64,000 nt of DNA from Rhodococcoides corynebacterioides NBRC 14404 (GCF_001894765.1 NZ_BCWV01000005.1:124001-188000); one strand, 5' to 3'. Counted from the first letter of the stretch, positions 36,281 to 46,944 are shown. Notes: generated by a model from the sequence alone, not told the origin. Numbers and translations: made by a program.

Positions 36281-39058
36281 ATGACCACCGTCGATCCCGG
36301 TTTACCCGCCACCGAGCCGCTGCGCGAGGACATTCGTTTCCTGGGCGGCATTCTCGGTGACATCGTCCGTGACCACGAGGGTCCGGAGATCTTCGACCTC
36401 GTCGAGCGTGCCCGCGTCGGATCCTTCCGAGTGCGCCGGTCCGAGATCGATCGCTCGGAACTCGCCGATCTCTTCGCCGGCATCGACATCGCGCGCGCCG
36501 TTCCGGTCATCCGCGCGTTCAGCCACTTCTCCCTCCTGGCCAATCTGGCCGAGGACATCCACCGCGAGCGTCGCCGCATGGTGCACGTGCGGGCGGGTGA
36601 GCCGCCGCAGGACAGCAGCCTGGCCGCCACGTACGCCAAGCTCGACGCCGCCGACCTCGACGCGGACCGGGTCGCGGATCTTCTGCGCGATGCCCTCGTC
36701 GCGCCCGTCATCACCGCGCACCCGACCGAGACCCGGCGACGGAGCATCTTCGAGACGCAGTCCCGGATCACCGAGCTCATGCGGTTCCGCGAGCGGACCG
36801 AGCTCGATCCGGCCGAGGCCCGCGAGACCGAGGTCGGCATCCACCGGCAGATCCTCACCCTGTGGCAGACGGCGCTGATTCGCCTGTCTCGCCTGCGTAT
36901 CCAGGACGAGATCGACGTGGGCCTGCGGTACTACGACATGTCCTTGTTCGACGTGATTCCGACCATCGACGCCCGCGTTCGCGACGAGTTGCGTCGGCGC
37001 TGGCCCGAGGCGAACCTCGTGCCGCGCCCGGTGCTGCGGCCGGGATCCTGGATCGGCGGCGACCGAGACGGCAATCCGAACGTCACGGCCGAGGTGGTGC
37101 GCACGGCCACGGGGCGAGCCGCCACCGTCGCGATCGAGAAGTACCTCGGCCACCTCGCCGAGCTCGAGCGTGAGCTGTCGATGTCGGCGCGACTGGTCGA
37201 CGTCGACGACGATCTGCAGCGGCTCGCCGACGCCTCGGGCGACGACTCCGCCTACCGCGCGGACGAGCCGTTCCGGCGCGCCGTACGCGGACTCCGTCGG
37301 CGGCTGTCCGGTACGGCGGCACGGGTCCTGGACACCGTGCCGACCGGCGCGCTGTCGCCCGCGCAGGTGGGCGACGCGGAGCCCTACGAGCGGCCGCAGG
37401 AGCTCGTCGCCGACCTCGACGTGCTCGACCGTGCGCTGCGCGCGATCGGGGACGACAGCATCGCCGACGATCGGCTGGCGACCCTGCGTCGCGCGGTCGA
37501 CACCTTCGGGTTCCATCTCTCCGGCCTGGACCTGCGGCAGAACTCCGAGGTGCACGAATCGGTCGTCGCCGAACTGCTCGCGTGGGCCGGCGTCCACGCC
37601 GACTACGCCTCGCTGAGCGAGGACGAGCGGGTGGCCGTGCTGTCGGCCGAGCTCGAGACGCGGCGTCCGCTGGTCGGCGCCCGTGCGGAGTTCAGCGAGC
37701 AGACGGCGAAGGAACTGGCCATCGTCACCGCGGCGGCGGAGGCGGTGCGTCGGCACGGCCCCGAGGCGGTGCCGAACTACATCATCAGCATGTGCACCTC
37801 CGTGAGCGACATGCTCGAGGCCGCCGTGTTGCTGAAGGAGGCGGGAATCCTCGATCCGGGCGCACCGGGGGAGGGCCCGACGTCCTCGGTCGGTGTGGTG
37901 CCGCTCTTCGAGACCATCGACGACCTCCGTCAGGGTGCGGCGACCATCCGGGCGACGCTCGACGTGCCGGTGTACCGGGCGCTGGTCGAGGGCCGCGGCA
38001 TGCACCAGGAAGTCATGCTGGGGTACTCCGACTCCAACAAGGACGGCGGATACCTCACCGCCAACTGGGCGCTCTATCGCGCGGAGCTGGACCTGATCGA
38101 GGCCGCCCGGGGGACGGGCATCCGCCTCCGCCTCTTCCACGGTCGCGGCGGCACCGTGGGCCGCGGCGGCGGTCCGAGCTACGACGCGATCCTCGCGCAA
38201 CCGCATGGTGCGGTGACGGGGTCGCTCCGCCTCACCGAGCAGGGCGAGGTCATCGCGGCCAAGTACGCCGAGCCGAAGTCCGCACGACGCAACCTGGAGA
38301 CGCTGCTCGCGGCGACACTCGAGAGCACCCTGCTCGACGTCGAGGGACTCGGCGACGGCGCGGAGGCGGCGTATGCCGTGCTCGACGACCTCGCGGACCG
38401 CGCCCGCGCCGCCTACGGCGCGTTGGTGCACGAGACCCCCGGCTTCGTCGACTACTTCCGACTGTCGACGCCGGTCGCGGAGATCGGTGAGCTCAACATC
38501 GGCTCCCGCCCGGCCTCTCGCAAGCCCACCAACTCCGTGTACGACCTACGCGCGATCCCGTGGGTGATGTCGTGGAGCCAGTCTCGCGTGATGTTGCCCG
38601 GCTGGTACGGCGTGGGGTCCGCGTTCGAGAGCTGGGTCGGCGACGACGAGGAACGGTTGGCCACCCTCACCGATCTCTACCGGCGGTGGCCGTTCTTCCG
38701 CACGGTGCTCTCGAACATGGCCCAGGTCATGGCGAAGTCGGATCTCGGCCTCGCTGCGCGCTACAGCGAGCTGGTACCGGACGAGGAGCTCCGCCGCACG
38801 GTGTTCGGGATGATCTCCGACGAGCACGCGCGCACCGTGTCCTGGTACCTGCGCATCACCGGCCACGATGGACTGCTCGACGACAATCCGGCGCTCGCAC
38901 GCTCGGTGTTCAACCGCTTCCCCTACCTCGAACCGCTCAACCATCTGCAGGTGGAGCTGCTTCGTCAGCTCCGTGCGGGCGACGACCGGGAGCAGGTGAA
39001 GCGGGGCATCCTGCTCACCATGAACGGTCTCGCCACGGCTCTGCGCAACAGCGGTTAG
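36281..39058 (+). CDS. ppc: phosphoenolpyruvate carboxylase
   Basis: Anaplerotic enzyme that makes oxaloacetate from PEP and bicarbonate, 925 aa TIM-barrel protein. Catalytic His147 is in [32 protein letters not shown] carries the second lysine motif, and the mobile loop [16 protein letters not shown] has its arginines (near residue 622). The C-terminal LRNSG end is the conserved tetrapeptide-type terminus near the effector site. An upstream GTG at 36236 would add 15 residues that look non-coding. It ends at a hairpin, convergent with the minus-strand pentose phosphate cluster. Confidence 0.98.
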   Translation: MTTVDPGLPATEPLREDIRFLGGILGDIVRDHEGPEIFDLVERARVGSFRVRRSEIDRSELADLFAGIDIARAVPVIRAFSHFSLLANLAEDIHRERRRMVHVRAGEPPQDSSLAATYAKLDAADLDADRVADLLRDALVAPVITAHPTETRRRSIFETQSRITELMRFRERTELDPAEARETEVGIHRQILTLWQTALIRLSRLRIQDEIDVGLRYYDMSLFDVIPTIDARVRDELRRRWPEANLVPRPVLRPGSWIGGDRDGNPNVTAEVVRTATGRAATVAIEKYLGHLAELERELSMSARLVDVDDDLQRLADASGDDSAYRADEPFRRAVRGLRRRLSGTAARVLDTVPTGALSPAQVGDAEPYERPQELVADLDVLDRALRAIGDDSIADDRLATLRRAVDTFGFHLSGLDLRQNSEVHESVVAELLAWAGVHADYASLSEDERVAVLSAELETRRPLVGARAEFSEQTAKELAIVTAAAEAVRRHGPEAVPNYIISMCTSVSDMLEAAVLLKEAGILDPGAPGEGPTSSVGVVPLFETIDDLRQGAATIRATLDVPVYRALVEGRGMHQEVMLGYSDSNKDGGYLTANWALYRAELDLIEAARGTGIRLRLFHGRGGTVGRGGGPSYDAILAQPHGAVTGSLRLTEQGEVIAAKYAEPKSARRNLETLLAATLESTLLDVEGLGDGAEAAYAVLDDLADRARAAYGALVHETPGFVDYFRLSTPVAEIGELNIGSRPASRKPTNSVYDLRAIPWVMSWSQSRVMLPGWYGVGSAFESWVGDDEERLATLTDLYRRWPFFRTVLSNMAQVMAKSDLGLAARYSELVPDEELRRTVFGMISDEHARTVSWYLRITGHDGLLDDNPALARSVFNRFPYLEPLNHLQVELLRQLRAGDDREQVKRGILLTMNGLATALRNSG

Positions 39059-39060
39059 CG

Positions 39061-39089
39061 CCGTCCGGCCCCCGGGGGGAACCGGACGG
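39061..39089 (+). terminator. hairpin downstream of ppc
   Basis: CCGTCCGG (39061-39068) and CCGGACGG (39082-39089) form an 8-bp stem starting 2 bases after the ppc stop, around a C/G-rich loop that can pair further. No T-tract. It probably ends the ppc transcript. Confidence 0.65.
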
Positions 39090-39326
39090 TCGCCGGCGGC
39101 GTCTGATCCGGTGGGGCGCCGGATCGGCGACACCGTCGAGTGAGTGGAGGGCCGCATGTCCGGATCAGGCGAGAATCGTTGTGCGGCAGCGTCATCGGCG
39201 TGGCGGGGCGGGGTTCCGCGGCGATCGGGTGGGGGTCGTGCGGTGCTCTCGTGCCGCCCGGATCACCCCGGTGGAGCCGACGACGCACGGCGGCGAGGGG
39301 ACCCGAACACCGCCGGTCGGTGACCG
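39090..39326. other. ppc-pgl convergent intergenic region
   Basis: 237 bases between the ppc hairpin and the pgl stop. Short open frames exist on both strands but none has recognisable content. No tRNA, repeat or promoter stands out. Confidence 0.5.
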
Positions 39327-40055
39327 TCAGAGCCGGGACGCCGACCCCTCGTCGAGGAACCACACCGTCGATTCCAGACCCACCGCGCCGGCGGCGGGAT
39401 GCTCGATCGGGTCCGCTCCACCGACACAGGCGGCAACGGCGTCGGCCTTGCCCTCACCCGAGACGAGCAGGAACACGTGCCGAGTACGCCGGACCGCGGG
39501 AAGCGTGAGGGTGATGCGCTCCGGTGGCGGCTTGGGGGAGTCGGTGACGGCCAACACCAATCGCTCGGTCTCGCGGACGGCGTCCGTTCCGGCGAAGAGC
39601 GAATTGACGTGCGAGTCGGGACCCATGCCGAGCAGATGCACGTCGAACGTCGGCTCCCCGGACGGAGCCGCGAACGCCGCGATCGCCTGGTGATACGCGG
39701 CAGCCGCCGCGACGATGTCCCCGGGAGGTGTGTCGGACGCCGCCATCACGTGCACGCGCGCAGGGTCCACGTCGACGTGGTCGAGCAGCGCTTCCCGCGC
39801 CTGACGGTGGTTGCGCTCCGGGTCGCCCTCGGGCAGGAACCGATCGTCGCCGTAGAAGACGTCGACGGCGGACCAGTCGACGTCCCCGCCGACGTCACGC
39901 ACCGCGGCGAGGGTGGCTACGCCCGTTCCGCCGCCGGTGAGGACGAGCGAGGCCGCCCCGCGGGCGCGTTGCGCCTCCACCAGGACCGCGACGATGCGCT
40001 CGGCGGCCGCGCGGGCCAGGGACTGCTGATCGGCGGAGCGGACGATCTCACTCAT
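39327..40055 (-). CDS. pgl: 6-phosphogluconolactonase
   Basis: Hydrolyses 6-phosphogluconolactone in the oxidative pentose phosphate pathway, 242 aa, DevB/NagB-like fold. Motifs: LVLTGGGTGVATLAAV, VDVFYGDDRFLPEGDPERN, HLLGMGPDSHVNSLFAG and RITLTLPAV. It is the last gene of the tkt-tal-zwf-opcA-pgl cluster and overlaps opcA by 8 bases. Confidence 0.97.
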   Translation of the reverse strand: MSEIVRSADQQSLARAAAERIVAVLVEAQRARGAASLVLTGGGTGVATLAAVRDVGGDVDWSAVDVFYGDDRFLPEGDPERNHRQAREALLDHVDVDPARVHVMAASDTPPGDIVAAAAAYHQAIAAFAAPSGEPTFDVHLLGMGPDSHVNSLFAGTDAVRETERLVLAVTDSPKPPPERITLTLPAVRRTRHVFLLVSGEGKADAVAACVGGADPIEHPAAGAVGLESTVWFLDEGSASRL

Positions 40056-40968
40056 ACGTCACCTTCCCGAGGGCGGCCAGGGCCTCCTCGTAGATCTCGT
40101 CGCGGTCGAGGCGCCGCAGTTCCTCGGCCAGGCAGTCGCGGGTCTCGCGGCGCGCGAGGGAGACGAGGGTGTCGGGTTGGCCGGTACGCCGGAGGGTGGC
40201 GGTCGTGCCGGTCTGCGGCCGGGAGATCGACACGACGCCCCCGCCGACCAGCCGCATCTCGACGGTCAACGGCCCCACCCGACGCGTGACGGGTACGGCG
40301 AGGCGTCCGGCCAGCCACCCGGCGAGGATGTCGAGGGCAGGTTCCTCCCACAGGCCCGACACCGTGACGGACTCGACGGGTTCGCCGACCTGGTCGAGCG
40401 CGGTGGTGAGCAGGGCGCGCCAGTAGGTGATGCGCGACCACGCGAGGTCGGTGTCGCCCTTGGTGTACGACGCGAGACGACCGGCGATCGCGGAGCGCGG
40501 ATCGGGTGCGTGGGTGGCGTCCGTGATGCGGCGGATGGCGAGCTTGCCCACCTTGTCCTTGCCGGGAACCGGGGGAGCCTCGTCGGGCCACCAGGCGACG
40601 ACGGGCGTGTCGGGCAGCAGGAACGGCACGACGACGCTGTCCTCGTGGTCCGCCAGATCACCGTGCAGGCGCAGGATCACCACCTCGGACGCGCCCGCGT
40701 CCCCACCGACGCGGATCTGGGCGTCCAGTCCCGGTGGGGCGTCGCGGTCGTCGGGGGCGAGCACGATGACGCGGCAGGGGTGTTCCCGACTGGCCTCGTT
40801 GGCGGCGGCGATGGCGTCCTCCGCGCCGGAGACGCTCTTGGTGAGCACCACCAGCGTGAGCACGCGCCCGAGGGTGACCGCACCGCCGGACTCGCGGATC
40901 TCCACGAGCTTCTTCGACACGTCACCGGTCGTGGTGGAGGGGAGGTCGACGATCACGGTCTTCTCCAT
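40048..40968 (-). CDS. opcA: OpcA, glucose-6-phosphate dehydrogenase assembly protein
   Basis: 306 aa. OpcA binds and activates G6PDH in cyanobacteria and actinobacteria and is found beside zwf. Recognisable stretches: VGGDAGASEVVILRLHG, FLLPDTPVVAWWPDEAP, LAWSRITYWRALLTTALDQ. No catalytic motif is expected. It overlaps zwf by 16 bases and pgl by 8, so its dose is tied to both enzymes. Confidence 0.95.
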   Translation of the reverse strand: MEKTVIVDLPSTTTGDVSKKLVEIRESGGAVTLGRVLTLVVLTKSVSGAEDAIAAANEASREHPCRVIVLAPDDRDAPPGLDAQIRVGGDAGASEVVILRLHGDLADHEDSVVVPFLLPDTPVVAWWPDEAPPVPGKDKVGKLAIRRITDATHAPDPRSAIAGRLASYTKGDTDLAWSRITYWRALLTTALDQVGEPVESVTVSGLWEEPALDILAGWLAGRLAVPVTRRVGPLTVEMRLVGGGVVSISRPQTGTTATLRRTGQPDTLVSLARRETRDCLAEELRRLDRDEIYEEALAALGKVTYE

Positions 40969-42512
40969 TCACGTCCGGTGCGTTCCATCATCTCGTTGGC
41001 CGATTCCGGTCCCCACGTGCCCGCCTCGTAGGGGTCGGCGGTTCCGCCGGACGCCCAGAACTCGAGGATGGGATCGAGGATCTTCCAGGAGAGCTCGACC
41101 TCCTCGTTCACGGGGAAGAGGGACGGCTCGCCGAGCAGCACGTCGAGGATGAGCCGTTCGTACGCCTCGGGGGACGACTCGGTGAAGGCCTGCCCGTAGC
41201 TGAAGTCCATGCTCACGTCGCGCACCTGCATGGACGACCCCGGAACCTTCGACCCGAACCGCATGGTCACGCCCTCGTCCGGCTGCACCCGGATGACCAG
41301 GGCGTTCTGGCCGAGCTCCTCGGTCATCGTCGCGTCGAAGGGCAGGTGCGGCGCGCGCTTGAACACCACGGCGATCTCGGTGACCCGACGTCCGAGCGAT
41401 TTGCCGGTGCGCAGGTAGAACGGCACTCCGCTCCAGCGGCGGGTGTCCACCTCGAGAGTGATCGCGGCGTAGGTCTCGGTGTTCGACTCGGCGTCGAACC
41501 CCTCCTCTTCCTTGAGTCCCTTCACGCGCTGGCTGCCCTGCCACCCGGCCGTGTACTGACCGCGGGCGGCGGTCTCGGCGAACGGTTCGGCCAGCTTGGT
41601 GGCCGAGAGCACCTTGATCTTCTCGGTCTGCAACTCGGAGGGCCGGAAGCTGACGGGTTCTTCCATGGCGGTGATGGCGAGCAGTTGGAGGAGGTGGTTC
41701 TGGATGACGTCACGGGCCGCGCCGATGCCGTCGTAGTACCCCGCGCGACCGCCGAGGCCGATGTCCTCGGCCATGGTGATCTGCACGTGGTCGACGTAGT
41801 GGGCGTTCCAGATCGGGTCGAACAACTGGTTCGCGAACCGCAGCGCCAGGATGTTCTGGACCGTCTCCTTACCGAGGTAGTGGTCGATGCGGAACACCGT
41901 GTCCTCCGGGAAGACCCGGTTGACCACCGCGTTGAGCTCCTTCGCGCTCTGCAGGTCGCGACCGAACGGCTTCTCGATCACCACCCGCCGCCAGCTCTCG
42001 CCGTCGCCGGTGGCCAGACCGGACGACGAGAGCTGCTCGCACACCGTCGGGAACGCACCCGGCGGGATGGACAGGTAGAACGCGTGATTGCCGCCGGTGC
42101 CGCGCTCGACGTCGAGCTGGGCGAGCGTGGTCTTCAACCGCTCGAACGCCCCGGCGTCGTCGAAGGTCCCCTCGACGAAGCGGATGCCCTCCGACAGACG
42201 CTCCCAGACGTCCTCCCGGAACGGTGTGCGGGAGTGCTCACGCACGGCGTCGTGCACGATCGTGCCGAAGTCCTGGTCGGACCAGTCCCGGCGGGCGAAC
42301 CCGACGAGCGCGAATCCGGGGGGCAGGAGGCCGCGGTTGGCCAGGTCGTACACGGCCGGCATCAACTTCTTGCGGGCGAGATCGCCGGTGACGCCGAAGA
42401 TCACCAGGCTGCAGGGCCCGGCGATCCTCGGCAGTCGCTTGTCACGCCCGTCGCGAAGGGGGTTCACCGGCCCGGAGGACTCCGGACCGGCGCCCCCGGC
42501 ACCGTCGGCCAC
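40953..42512 (-). CDS. zwf: glucose-6-phosphate dehydrogenase
   Basis: NADP-linked first step of the pentose phosphate pathway, 519 aa. Coenzyme loop FGVTGDLARKKLMP (~39-52), IEKPFGRD, and substrate motif RIDHYLGKE (208-216). The first ~30 residues are a polar extension common in actinobacterial homologues. The GTG start at 42512 lies 3 bases after the tal stop. Possible redox control through OpcA is suggested by context only. Confidence 0.98.
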   Translation of the reverse strand: MADGAGGAGPESSGPVNPLRDGRDKRLPRIAGPCSLVIFGVTGDLARKKLMPAVYDLANRGLLPPGFALVGFARRDWSDQDFGTIVHDAVREHSRTPFREDVWERLSEGIRFVEGTFDDAGAFERLKTTLAQLDVERGTGGNHAFYLSIPPGAFPTVCEQLSSSGLATGDGESWRRVVIEKPFGRDLQSAKELNAVVNRVFPEDTVFRIDHYLGKETVQNILALRFANQLFDPIWNAHYVDHVQITMAEDIGLGGRAGYYDGIGAARDVIQNHLLQLLAITAMEEPVSFRPSELQTEKIKVLSATKLAEPFAETAARGQYTAGWQGSQRVKGLKEEEGFDAESNTETYAAITLEVDTRRWSGVPFYLRTGKSLGRRVTEIAVVFKRAPHLPFDATMTEELGQNALVIRVQPDEGVTMRFGSKVPGSSMQVRDVSMDFSYGQAFTESSPEAYERLILDVLLGEPSLFPVNEEVELSWKILDPILEFWASGGTADPYEAGTWGPESANEMMERTGREWRRP

Positions 42513-42515
42513 CGG

Positions 42516-43634
42516 TCAGCTCTTGGCTGCGTCGAGCTGCTCGCGGGTGGCGTCCAACAGCTCGCCCCACGCGGACTCGAACTTCTCGACGCCCTCGTTC
42601 TCGAGAACGAGGAAGACGTCGGTCAGATCGACGCCGAGCGCGGCGAGTCGGTCGAAGACGGCCTGCGAGTCCGGTCCGGTGCCGGTGACGGTGTCCCCGG
42701 TGATCTCGCCGTGGTCCGCCACGGCGTCCATGGTCTTCTCCGGCATGGTGTTGACCGTGTTGGGTGCGACGAGCTCGGTCACGTACAGCGTGTCGGGAAG
42801 CGACGGGTCCTTCACGCCGGTGGAGGCCCAGAGGGGCCGCTGGGGCCGGGCGCCCTGGTCGAGCATGCTCTGGAAGCGCGCGCCGACCTCGAACACCTGC
42901 TGGTAGGCGCTGTAGGCGAGGCGAGCGTTGGCCAGCGCGGCCTTGCCCTTGAGCTCCGTCGCCTCGGGGGTACCGATGGCGTCGAGACGCTTGTCCACCT
43001 CGGTGTCCACGCGGGAGACGAAGAACGACGCCACCGAGTGGATCGAGTCGAGGTCGTGCCCGGCCGCCGCGGCGGCCTCGAGGCCCTCGAGGTAGGCGTT
43101 CATGACCGCCTCGTAGCGCTCGACGGAGAAGATCAGCGTGACGTTGACGCTGATGCCTTCACCGATCACCTTGGCGATGGCCGGGATGCCGGCCTCCGTG
43201 GCGGGGATCTTGATGAGCAGGTTCGGCCGGTCGACGATCTTCCACAACTCGATCGCCTGCGCGACGGTCTTGTCGGTGTCGTGCGCGATCCGCGGGTCGA
43301 CCTCGATGGAGACGCGGCCGTCGACCCCTGCCGTCGCCTCGTACACCGGGGCGAAGACGTCGCACGCGTTGCGCACGTCGTCGGTGGTGACGGTGCGGAT
43401 GACGGTGTCGACGTCGGCACCCTGCGCGGCGAGCTGGTTCACCTGCTCGTCGTAGGTGTTCCCGGCGCTCAGTGCGGCCTGGAAGATCGACGGGTTGGTG
43501 GTGACACCCACGACCGACCTGGTGTCGATCAGGTCCTTCAGGTTGCCGGACTCGATGCGGGTGCGGGAGAGGTCGTCGAGCCAGACGGACACACCGGCGG
43601 CGGAGAGCTGCTCGAGATTCGTGTTCTGTGTCAT
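42516..43634 (-). CDS. tal: transaldolase
   Basis: Transfers dihydroxyacetone units between sugar phosphates, 372 aa, the longer transaldolase subfamily. Schiff-base Lys142 is in [25 protein letters not shown] and [15 protein letters not shown] match. It follows tkt by 6 bases and precedes zwf by 3. Confidence 0.98.
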   Translation of the reverse strand: MTQNTNLEQLSAAGVSVWLDDLSRTRIESGNLKDLIDTRSVVGVTTNPSIFQAALSAGNTYDEQVNQLAAQGADVDTVIRTVTTDDVRNACDVFAPVYEATAGVDGRVSIEVDPRIAHDTDKTVAQAIELWKIVDRPNLLIKIPATEAGIPAIAKVIGEGISVNVTLIFSVERYEAVMNAYLEGLEAAAAAGHDLDSIHSVASFFVSRVDTEVDKRLDAIGTPEATELKGKAALANARLAYSAYQQVFEVGARFQSMLDQGARPQRPLWASTGVKDPSLPDTLYVTELVAPNTVNTMPEKTMDAVADHGEITGDTVTGTGPDSQAVFDRLAALGVDLTDVFLVLENEGVEKFESAWGELLDATREQLDAAKS

Positions 43635-43640
43635 GGGTGT

Positions 43641-45740
43641 CTATCCCTTCACGGATGCGATGGAACGCTGCGCGGCGGCCACGACGGCGTCGGCGGTGAA
43701 GCCGTACTCGCGGAACAGCGTGGCGGCGTCGGCGGATTCCCCGAAGTGCTCGAGGGAGATGATCTCGCCGTGGCCGCCGACGACGCGGTACCACGGCATC
43801 GCGATGCCGGCCTCGATCGAGACCCGTGCCGTGACGGTGGGCGGCAGCACCTGGTCGCGGTAGTTCTGGTCCTGGCTGTAGAACCACTCGACACAGGGCA
43901 TCGAGACGACGCGGGCGGCGATGCCCTGGGCCTCGAGGGTCTTCTGCGCCTCGACGGCGTACTGGACCTCGGACCCGGTGCCGATCAGCACCACGTCGGG
44001 GGCGGCCTTGGAGGACTCGACCAGGACGTACCCGCCCTTGGACACGCCCTCGTAGTCGGTGCCCTCGAGAACGGGCACGCCCTGGCGGGTGAGGGCGAGT
44101 CCGACCGGGCCGCTGCTGGACGACCGCGCGAGCACGGCGCGCCAGGCGTGAGCGGTCTCGTTGGCGTCGGCGGGGCGCACGACGGACAGGTTCGGAATCG
44201 CGCGCAGCGCGGCGAGATGCTCGACCGGCTGGTGCGTCGGCCCGTCCTCACCCAGGCCCACCGAATCGTGGGTCCAGACGTAGATCGGATCGATGTCCAT
44301 CAGCGAGGCGAGCCGCACGGCGGGGCGCATGTAGTCGCTGAACTGCATGAACGTGCCGCCGTAGGCGCGGGTCGGGCCGTGCATGACGATGCCCGAGAGG
44401 ATCGCGCCCATCGCGTGCTCACGGATGCCGAAGTGCAGCGTGCGGCCGTAGGGCTCGGCGTCCCAGTCGTCGGTGGAGATCGAGGTGGGGCCGAAGGACT
44501 TCGCGCCCTCGATGGTGGTGTTGTTGCTGCCCGCGAGGTCGGCCGAGCCGCCCCACAGCTCGGGCAGGACGGGGCCGACGGCACCGAGGACCTTGCCCGA
44601 CGCCGCGCGGGTCGCGACGGCCTTGCTGCCGGGCTCCCAGGTGGGGAGCACGTCGGTCCACCCCTCCGGGAGCGTGCCCTCGGTCAGTCGGTCGAGCAGG
44701 ACGCGCCGGTCGGGCTCGCGCTCGCTCCAGGCGTCGAAGTCCTTGCTCCAGGCCTCGTGCGCCGCGCGGCCGCGCTGCAGCAGGCCCCGGGTGTGGGCGA
44801 TGACCTCGTCGGAGACCTCGAACGTCGTGTCGGGATCGAAGTTCAGCGCCTTCTTCACCGCGGCGACCTCCTCGTCGCCGAGGGCGGCACCGTGGACGGC
44901 GCCGGTGTTCATCATGGTGGGCGCCGGGAAGCCGATGATGGTACGCAGCACGATGATCGACGGCTTGTCGGTGACGGCCTTGGCCGCCTCGATCGCCTCC
45001 TCGATGGCCGTGACGTTCTCGCCGCCCTCGACCACCTGGACGTGCCAGCCGTAGGCCTCGTACCGGGCGGCGGTGTCCTCGGACAGCGCGATGTCGGTGG
45101 AGTGCTCGATGGAGATCTTGTTGTCGTCGTAGAACAGGATCAGGTTGCCGAGCTGCTGCGTGCCGGCGAGCGAGGACGCCTCGCTGGTCACGCCCTCCTC
45201 GATGTCGCCGTCGGAGGCGACGACGTAGATGTAGTGGTCGAACGGGCTCTCGCCCCACGCGGGCTCGGGATCGAACAGGCCGCGCTCGCGGCGGGAGGCC
45301 ATGGCCATGCCGACGGCGGACGCCAGACCCTGGCCCAGCGGCCCGGTGGTGATCTCGACTCCGGCAGTGTGGCGGAACTCCGGGTGGCCCGGAGTCTTCG
45401 ACTTGAACGTCCGCAGCGCCTTCAGGTCCTCGAGCTCCAGGCCGAACCCACCCAGGTAGAGCTGGATGTACAGCGTCAGGCTCGAATGGCCGCAGGAGAG
45501 CACGAAGCGGTCGCGGCCGATCCAGGTGGTGTCGTTCGGATCGTGGCGCATGGTGCGCTGGAACAGCGTGTACGCCAGGGGAGCGAGACTCATGGCGGTA
45601 CCGGGGTGGCCGTTGCCCACCTTCTGGACGGCGTCGGCGGCGAGGACGCGCACGGTGTCCACGGCGCGGGTGTCCAGGTCGGTCCAGTCGCTGGGGTGGT
45701 GCGCCCTGGTGAGGGCGGTGACGTCGTCTGTGATCGACAC
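43641..45740 (-). CDS. tkt: transketolase
   Basis: Thiamine-diphosphate enzyme moving two-carbon units between sugars, 699 aa. N-terminal NGHPGTAMSLAPLAY, TPP motif GDGDIEEGVTSEASSLAG running to YDDN, then the pyrimidine domain (FGIREHAMGAILSGI, HDSVGLGEDGPTHQPVEHL) and the C-terminal domain. The frame stays open 350 codons upstream, but the start is GTG 45740 (SITDDVTALTRAHH), preceded by AGGAG. It is the first gene of the minus-strand cluster, divergent from ctaB. Confidence 0.98.
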   Translation of the reverse strand: MSITDDVTALTRAHHPSDWTDLDTRAVDTVRVLAADAVQKVGNGHPGTAMSLAPLAYTLFQRTMRHDPNDTTWIGRDRFVLSCGHSSLTLYIQLYLGGFGLELEDLKALRTFKSKTPGHPEFRHTAGVEITTGPLGQGLASAVGMAMASRRERGLFDPEPAWGESPFDHYIYVVASDGDIEEGVTSEASSLAGTQQLGNLILFYDDNKISIEHSTDIALSEDTAARYEAYGWHVQVVEGGENVTAIEEAIEAAKAVTDKPSIIVLRTIIGFPAPTMMNTGAVHGAALGDEEVAAVKKALNFDPDTTFEVSDEVIAHTRGLLQRGRAAHEAWSKDFDAWSEREPDRRVLLDRLTEGTLPEGWTDVLPTWEPGSKAVATRAASGKVLGAVGPVLPELWGGSADLAGSNNTTIEGAKSFGPTSISTDDWDAEPYGRTLHFGIREHAMGAILSGIVMHGPTRAYGGTFMQFSDYMRPAVRLASLMDIDPIYVWTHDSVGLGEDGPTHQPVEHLAALRAIPNLSVVRPADANETAHAWRAVLARSSSSGPVGLALTRQGVPVLEGTDYEGVSKGGYVLVESSKAAPDVVLIGTGSEVQYAVEAQKTLEAQGIAARVVSMPCVEWFYSQDQNYRDQVLPPTVTARVSIEAGIAMPWYRVVGGHGEIISLEHFGESADAATLFREYGFTADAVVAAAQRSIASVKG

Positions 45741-45791
45741 GAGCGAGGGTCTCCTGACACTGTCGGGGTGGGTGGCCAGTAGCAACGGCGC

Positions 45792-45806
45792 GAGCGGTGA
45801 CCGCTC
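45792..45806. promoter_or_regulatory. palindrome between tkt promoter and start
   Basis: GAGCGG-TGA-CCGCTC is a perfect inverted repeat with a 3-base spacer, lying between the minus-strand -10-like box (45815-45820) and the tkt start. It could be an operator or a leader hairpin. It sits in the tkt-ctaB divergent region, so either gene could be affected. Confidence 0.45.
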
Positions 45807-45814
45807 ACACCCCG

Positions 45815-45820
45815 AGCCTA
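45815..45820 (-). promoter_or_regulatory. candidate -10 box of the tkt operon
   Basis: Read on the minus strand this is TAGGCT, the hexamer also found before gap, rpe and ribBA. The resulting leader of about 65-70 bases contains the 15-base palindrome and an AGGAG ribosome binding site. Confidence 0.45.
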
Positions 45821-45884
45821 GTTCCCCGGGGTGGACGGCGCAGTCGTGGTACCCGCCGATTGGGGCGATGACACCGGCGGCGTC

Positions 45885-45890
45885 TACCAT
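45885..45890 (+). promoter_or_regulatory. candidate -10 box of ctaB
   Basis: TACCAT fits TANNNT and has TTGGGG at 45860-45865, with a 19-base spacer, as a weak -35. It would give a leader of roughly 55-60 bases before the GTG at 45954, with GGGAG at 45942-45946 as ribosome binding site. Confidence 0.35.
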
Positions 45891-45953
45891 CGCCTGTAGT
45901 AGTGCCATCGGTCCGGTGGTGACGCGCGCGTGGATGTGGTTGGGAGAATTCGA

Positions 45954-46940
45954 GTGGCGATGCGGCAGAGCCCGAGTGGACACGGGTTCGCCGACAGTCC
46001 GCAGGTGAGCTCCCGGCCGGCGCCGACGTCGTTGCCCGGTCGACTGCTCGCGCGGGCTGCGGCGTACCTCGCTCTCACCAAGCCGCGCGTCATCGAACTC
46101 CTCCTCGTCGCGACCATCCCGACGATGCTGCTCGCGGATCGCGGCACCGTGGACCTGCCCCTCCTCTTCGCCACGCTCTTCGGCGGGTGGATGGGCGCGG
46201 CCAGCGCCAACACCCTCAACTGCGTCGTCGACGCCGACATCGACAAGGTCATGAAGCGCACCGCGCGTCGGCCGTTGGCCCGCGAGGCGGTCCCCACCCG
46301 CCATGCGCTGATCTTCGGTGTCGTCCTCGGCGCCGCGTCGTTCCTCTGGCTGTGGTGGGCCGCCAACCTGCTCGCGGGCTCGCTCGTGGTGGCGACGATC
46401 CTGTTCTACGTCTTCGTCTACACCAAGGGCCTCAAGCGCCGGACCTCGCAGAACGTCGTCTGGGGTGGGGCCGCCGGATGTATGCCCGCCCTCGTCGGCT
46501 GGTCCGCGGTCACCGGCACGGTGGGATGGCAGGCCGTGGTGCTCTTCCTGGTCATCTTCTTCTGGACGCCGCCGCACACGTGGGCGCTCGCGATGCGCTA
46601 CAAGGACGACTACGAGGCCGCGGGCGTGCCCATGCTGCCGGTGGTCGCCACCGAGCAGGTCGTCACCCGCCAGATCGTGATCTACACCTGGCTCACCGTC
46701 GTCGCCACGCTGGCCCTCGTGCCCGCGGCCGGCGTGATCTACGCGGCGGTCGCCCTGGTGGCCGGCACGTGGTTCCTCGTCATGGCGCACCAGCTGTACT
46801 CCGGTGTGCGCAAGGGTCGGCCGGTCAAGCCACTGCGCCTGTTCCTGCAGTCGAACAACTACCTCGCCGTCGTGTTCCTCGGACTCGCGGTGGACGCCGT
46901 GATCGGCGGCGCCACCGTGAGCGAGATGCTCGGCTTCTAG
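45954..46940 (+). CDS. ctaB: protoheme IX farnesyltransferase (heme O synthase)
   Basis: Adds a farnesyl group to heme B, giving heme O for the aa3 oxidase. 328 aa with about nine predicted transmembrane helices. The two aspartate-rich prenyltransferase sites are [20 protein letters not shown] and the later [19 protein letters not shown]. Several starts are possible; GTG 45954 is best spaced from GGGAG, with ATG 45960 and GTG 45930 as alternatives. It acts with ctaA, 1.4 kb away on the other strand. It ends 4 bases before the convergent qor stop. Confidence 0.96.
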   Translation: MAMRQSPSGHGFADSPQVSSRPAPTSLPGRLLARAAAYLALTKPRVIELLLVATIPTMLLADRGTVDLPLLFATLFGGWMGAASANTLNCVVDADIDKVMKRTARRPLAREAVPTRHALIFGVVLGAASFLWLWWAANLLAGSLVVATILFYVFVYTKGLKRRTSQNVVWGGAAGCMPALVGWSAVTGTVGWQAVVLFLVIFFWTPPHTWALAMRYKDDYEAAGVPMLPVVATEQVVTRQIVIYTWLTVVATLALVPAAGVIYAAVALVAGTWFLVMAHQLYSGVRKGRPVKPLRLFLQSNNYLAVVFLGLAVDAVIGGATVSEMLGF

Positions 46941-46944
46941 CCCG

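Noticed and set aside
36302-38431. 700-codon minus-strand frame inside ppc
   Set aside because: Antisense to clear PEP carboxylase motifs; no recognisable domain of its own.
39059-39326. Small gene or tRNA between ppc and pgl
   Set aside because: No cloverleaf, no CCA-type acceptor end and no coding-like frame; only the ppc hairpin is supported.
41346-45782. 1478-codon plus-strand frame opposite zwf-tal-tkt
   Set aside because: It spans three genes with certain identities on the minus strand; composition is that of an antisense shadow and there is no start signal.
45741-46791. Extended transketolase of over 1000 residues
   Set aside because: The open frame upstream of the GTG at 45740 is Arg/His-rich and overlaps ctaB on the other strand; AGGAG and the normal transketolase N-terminus fix the start.
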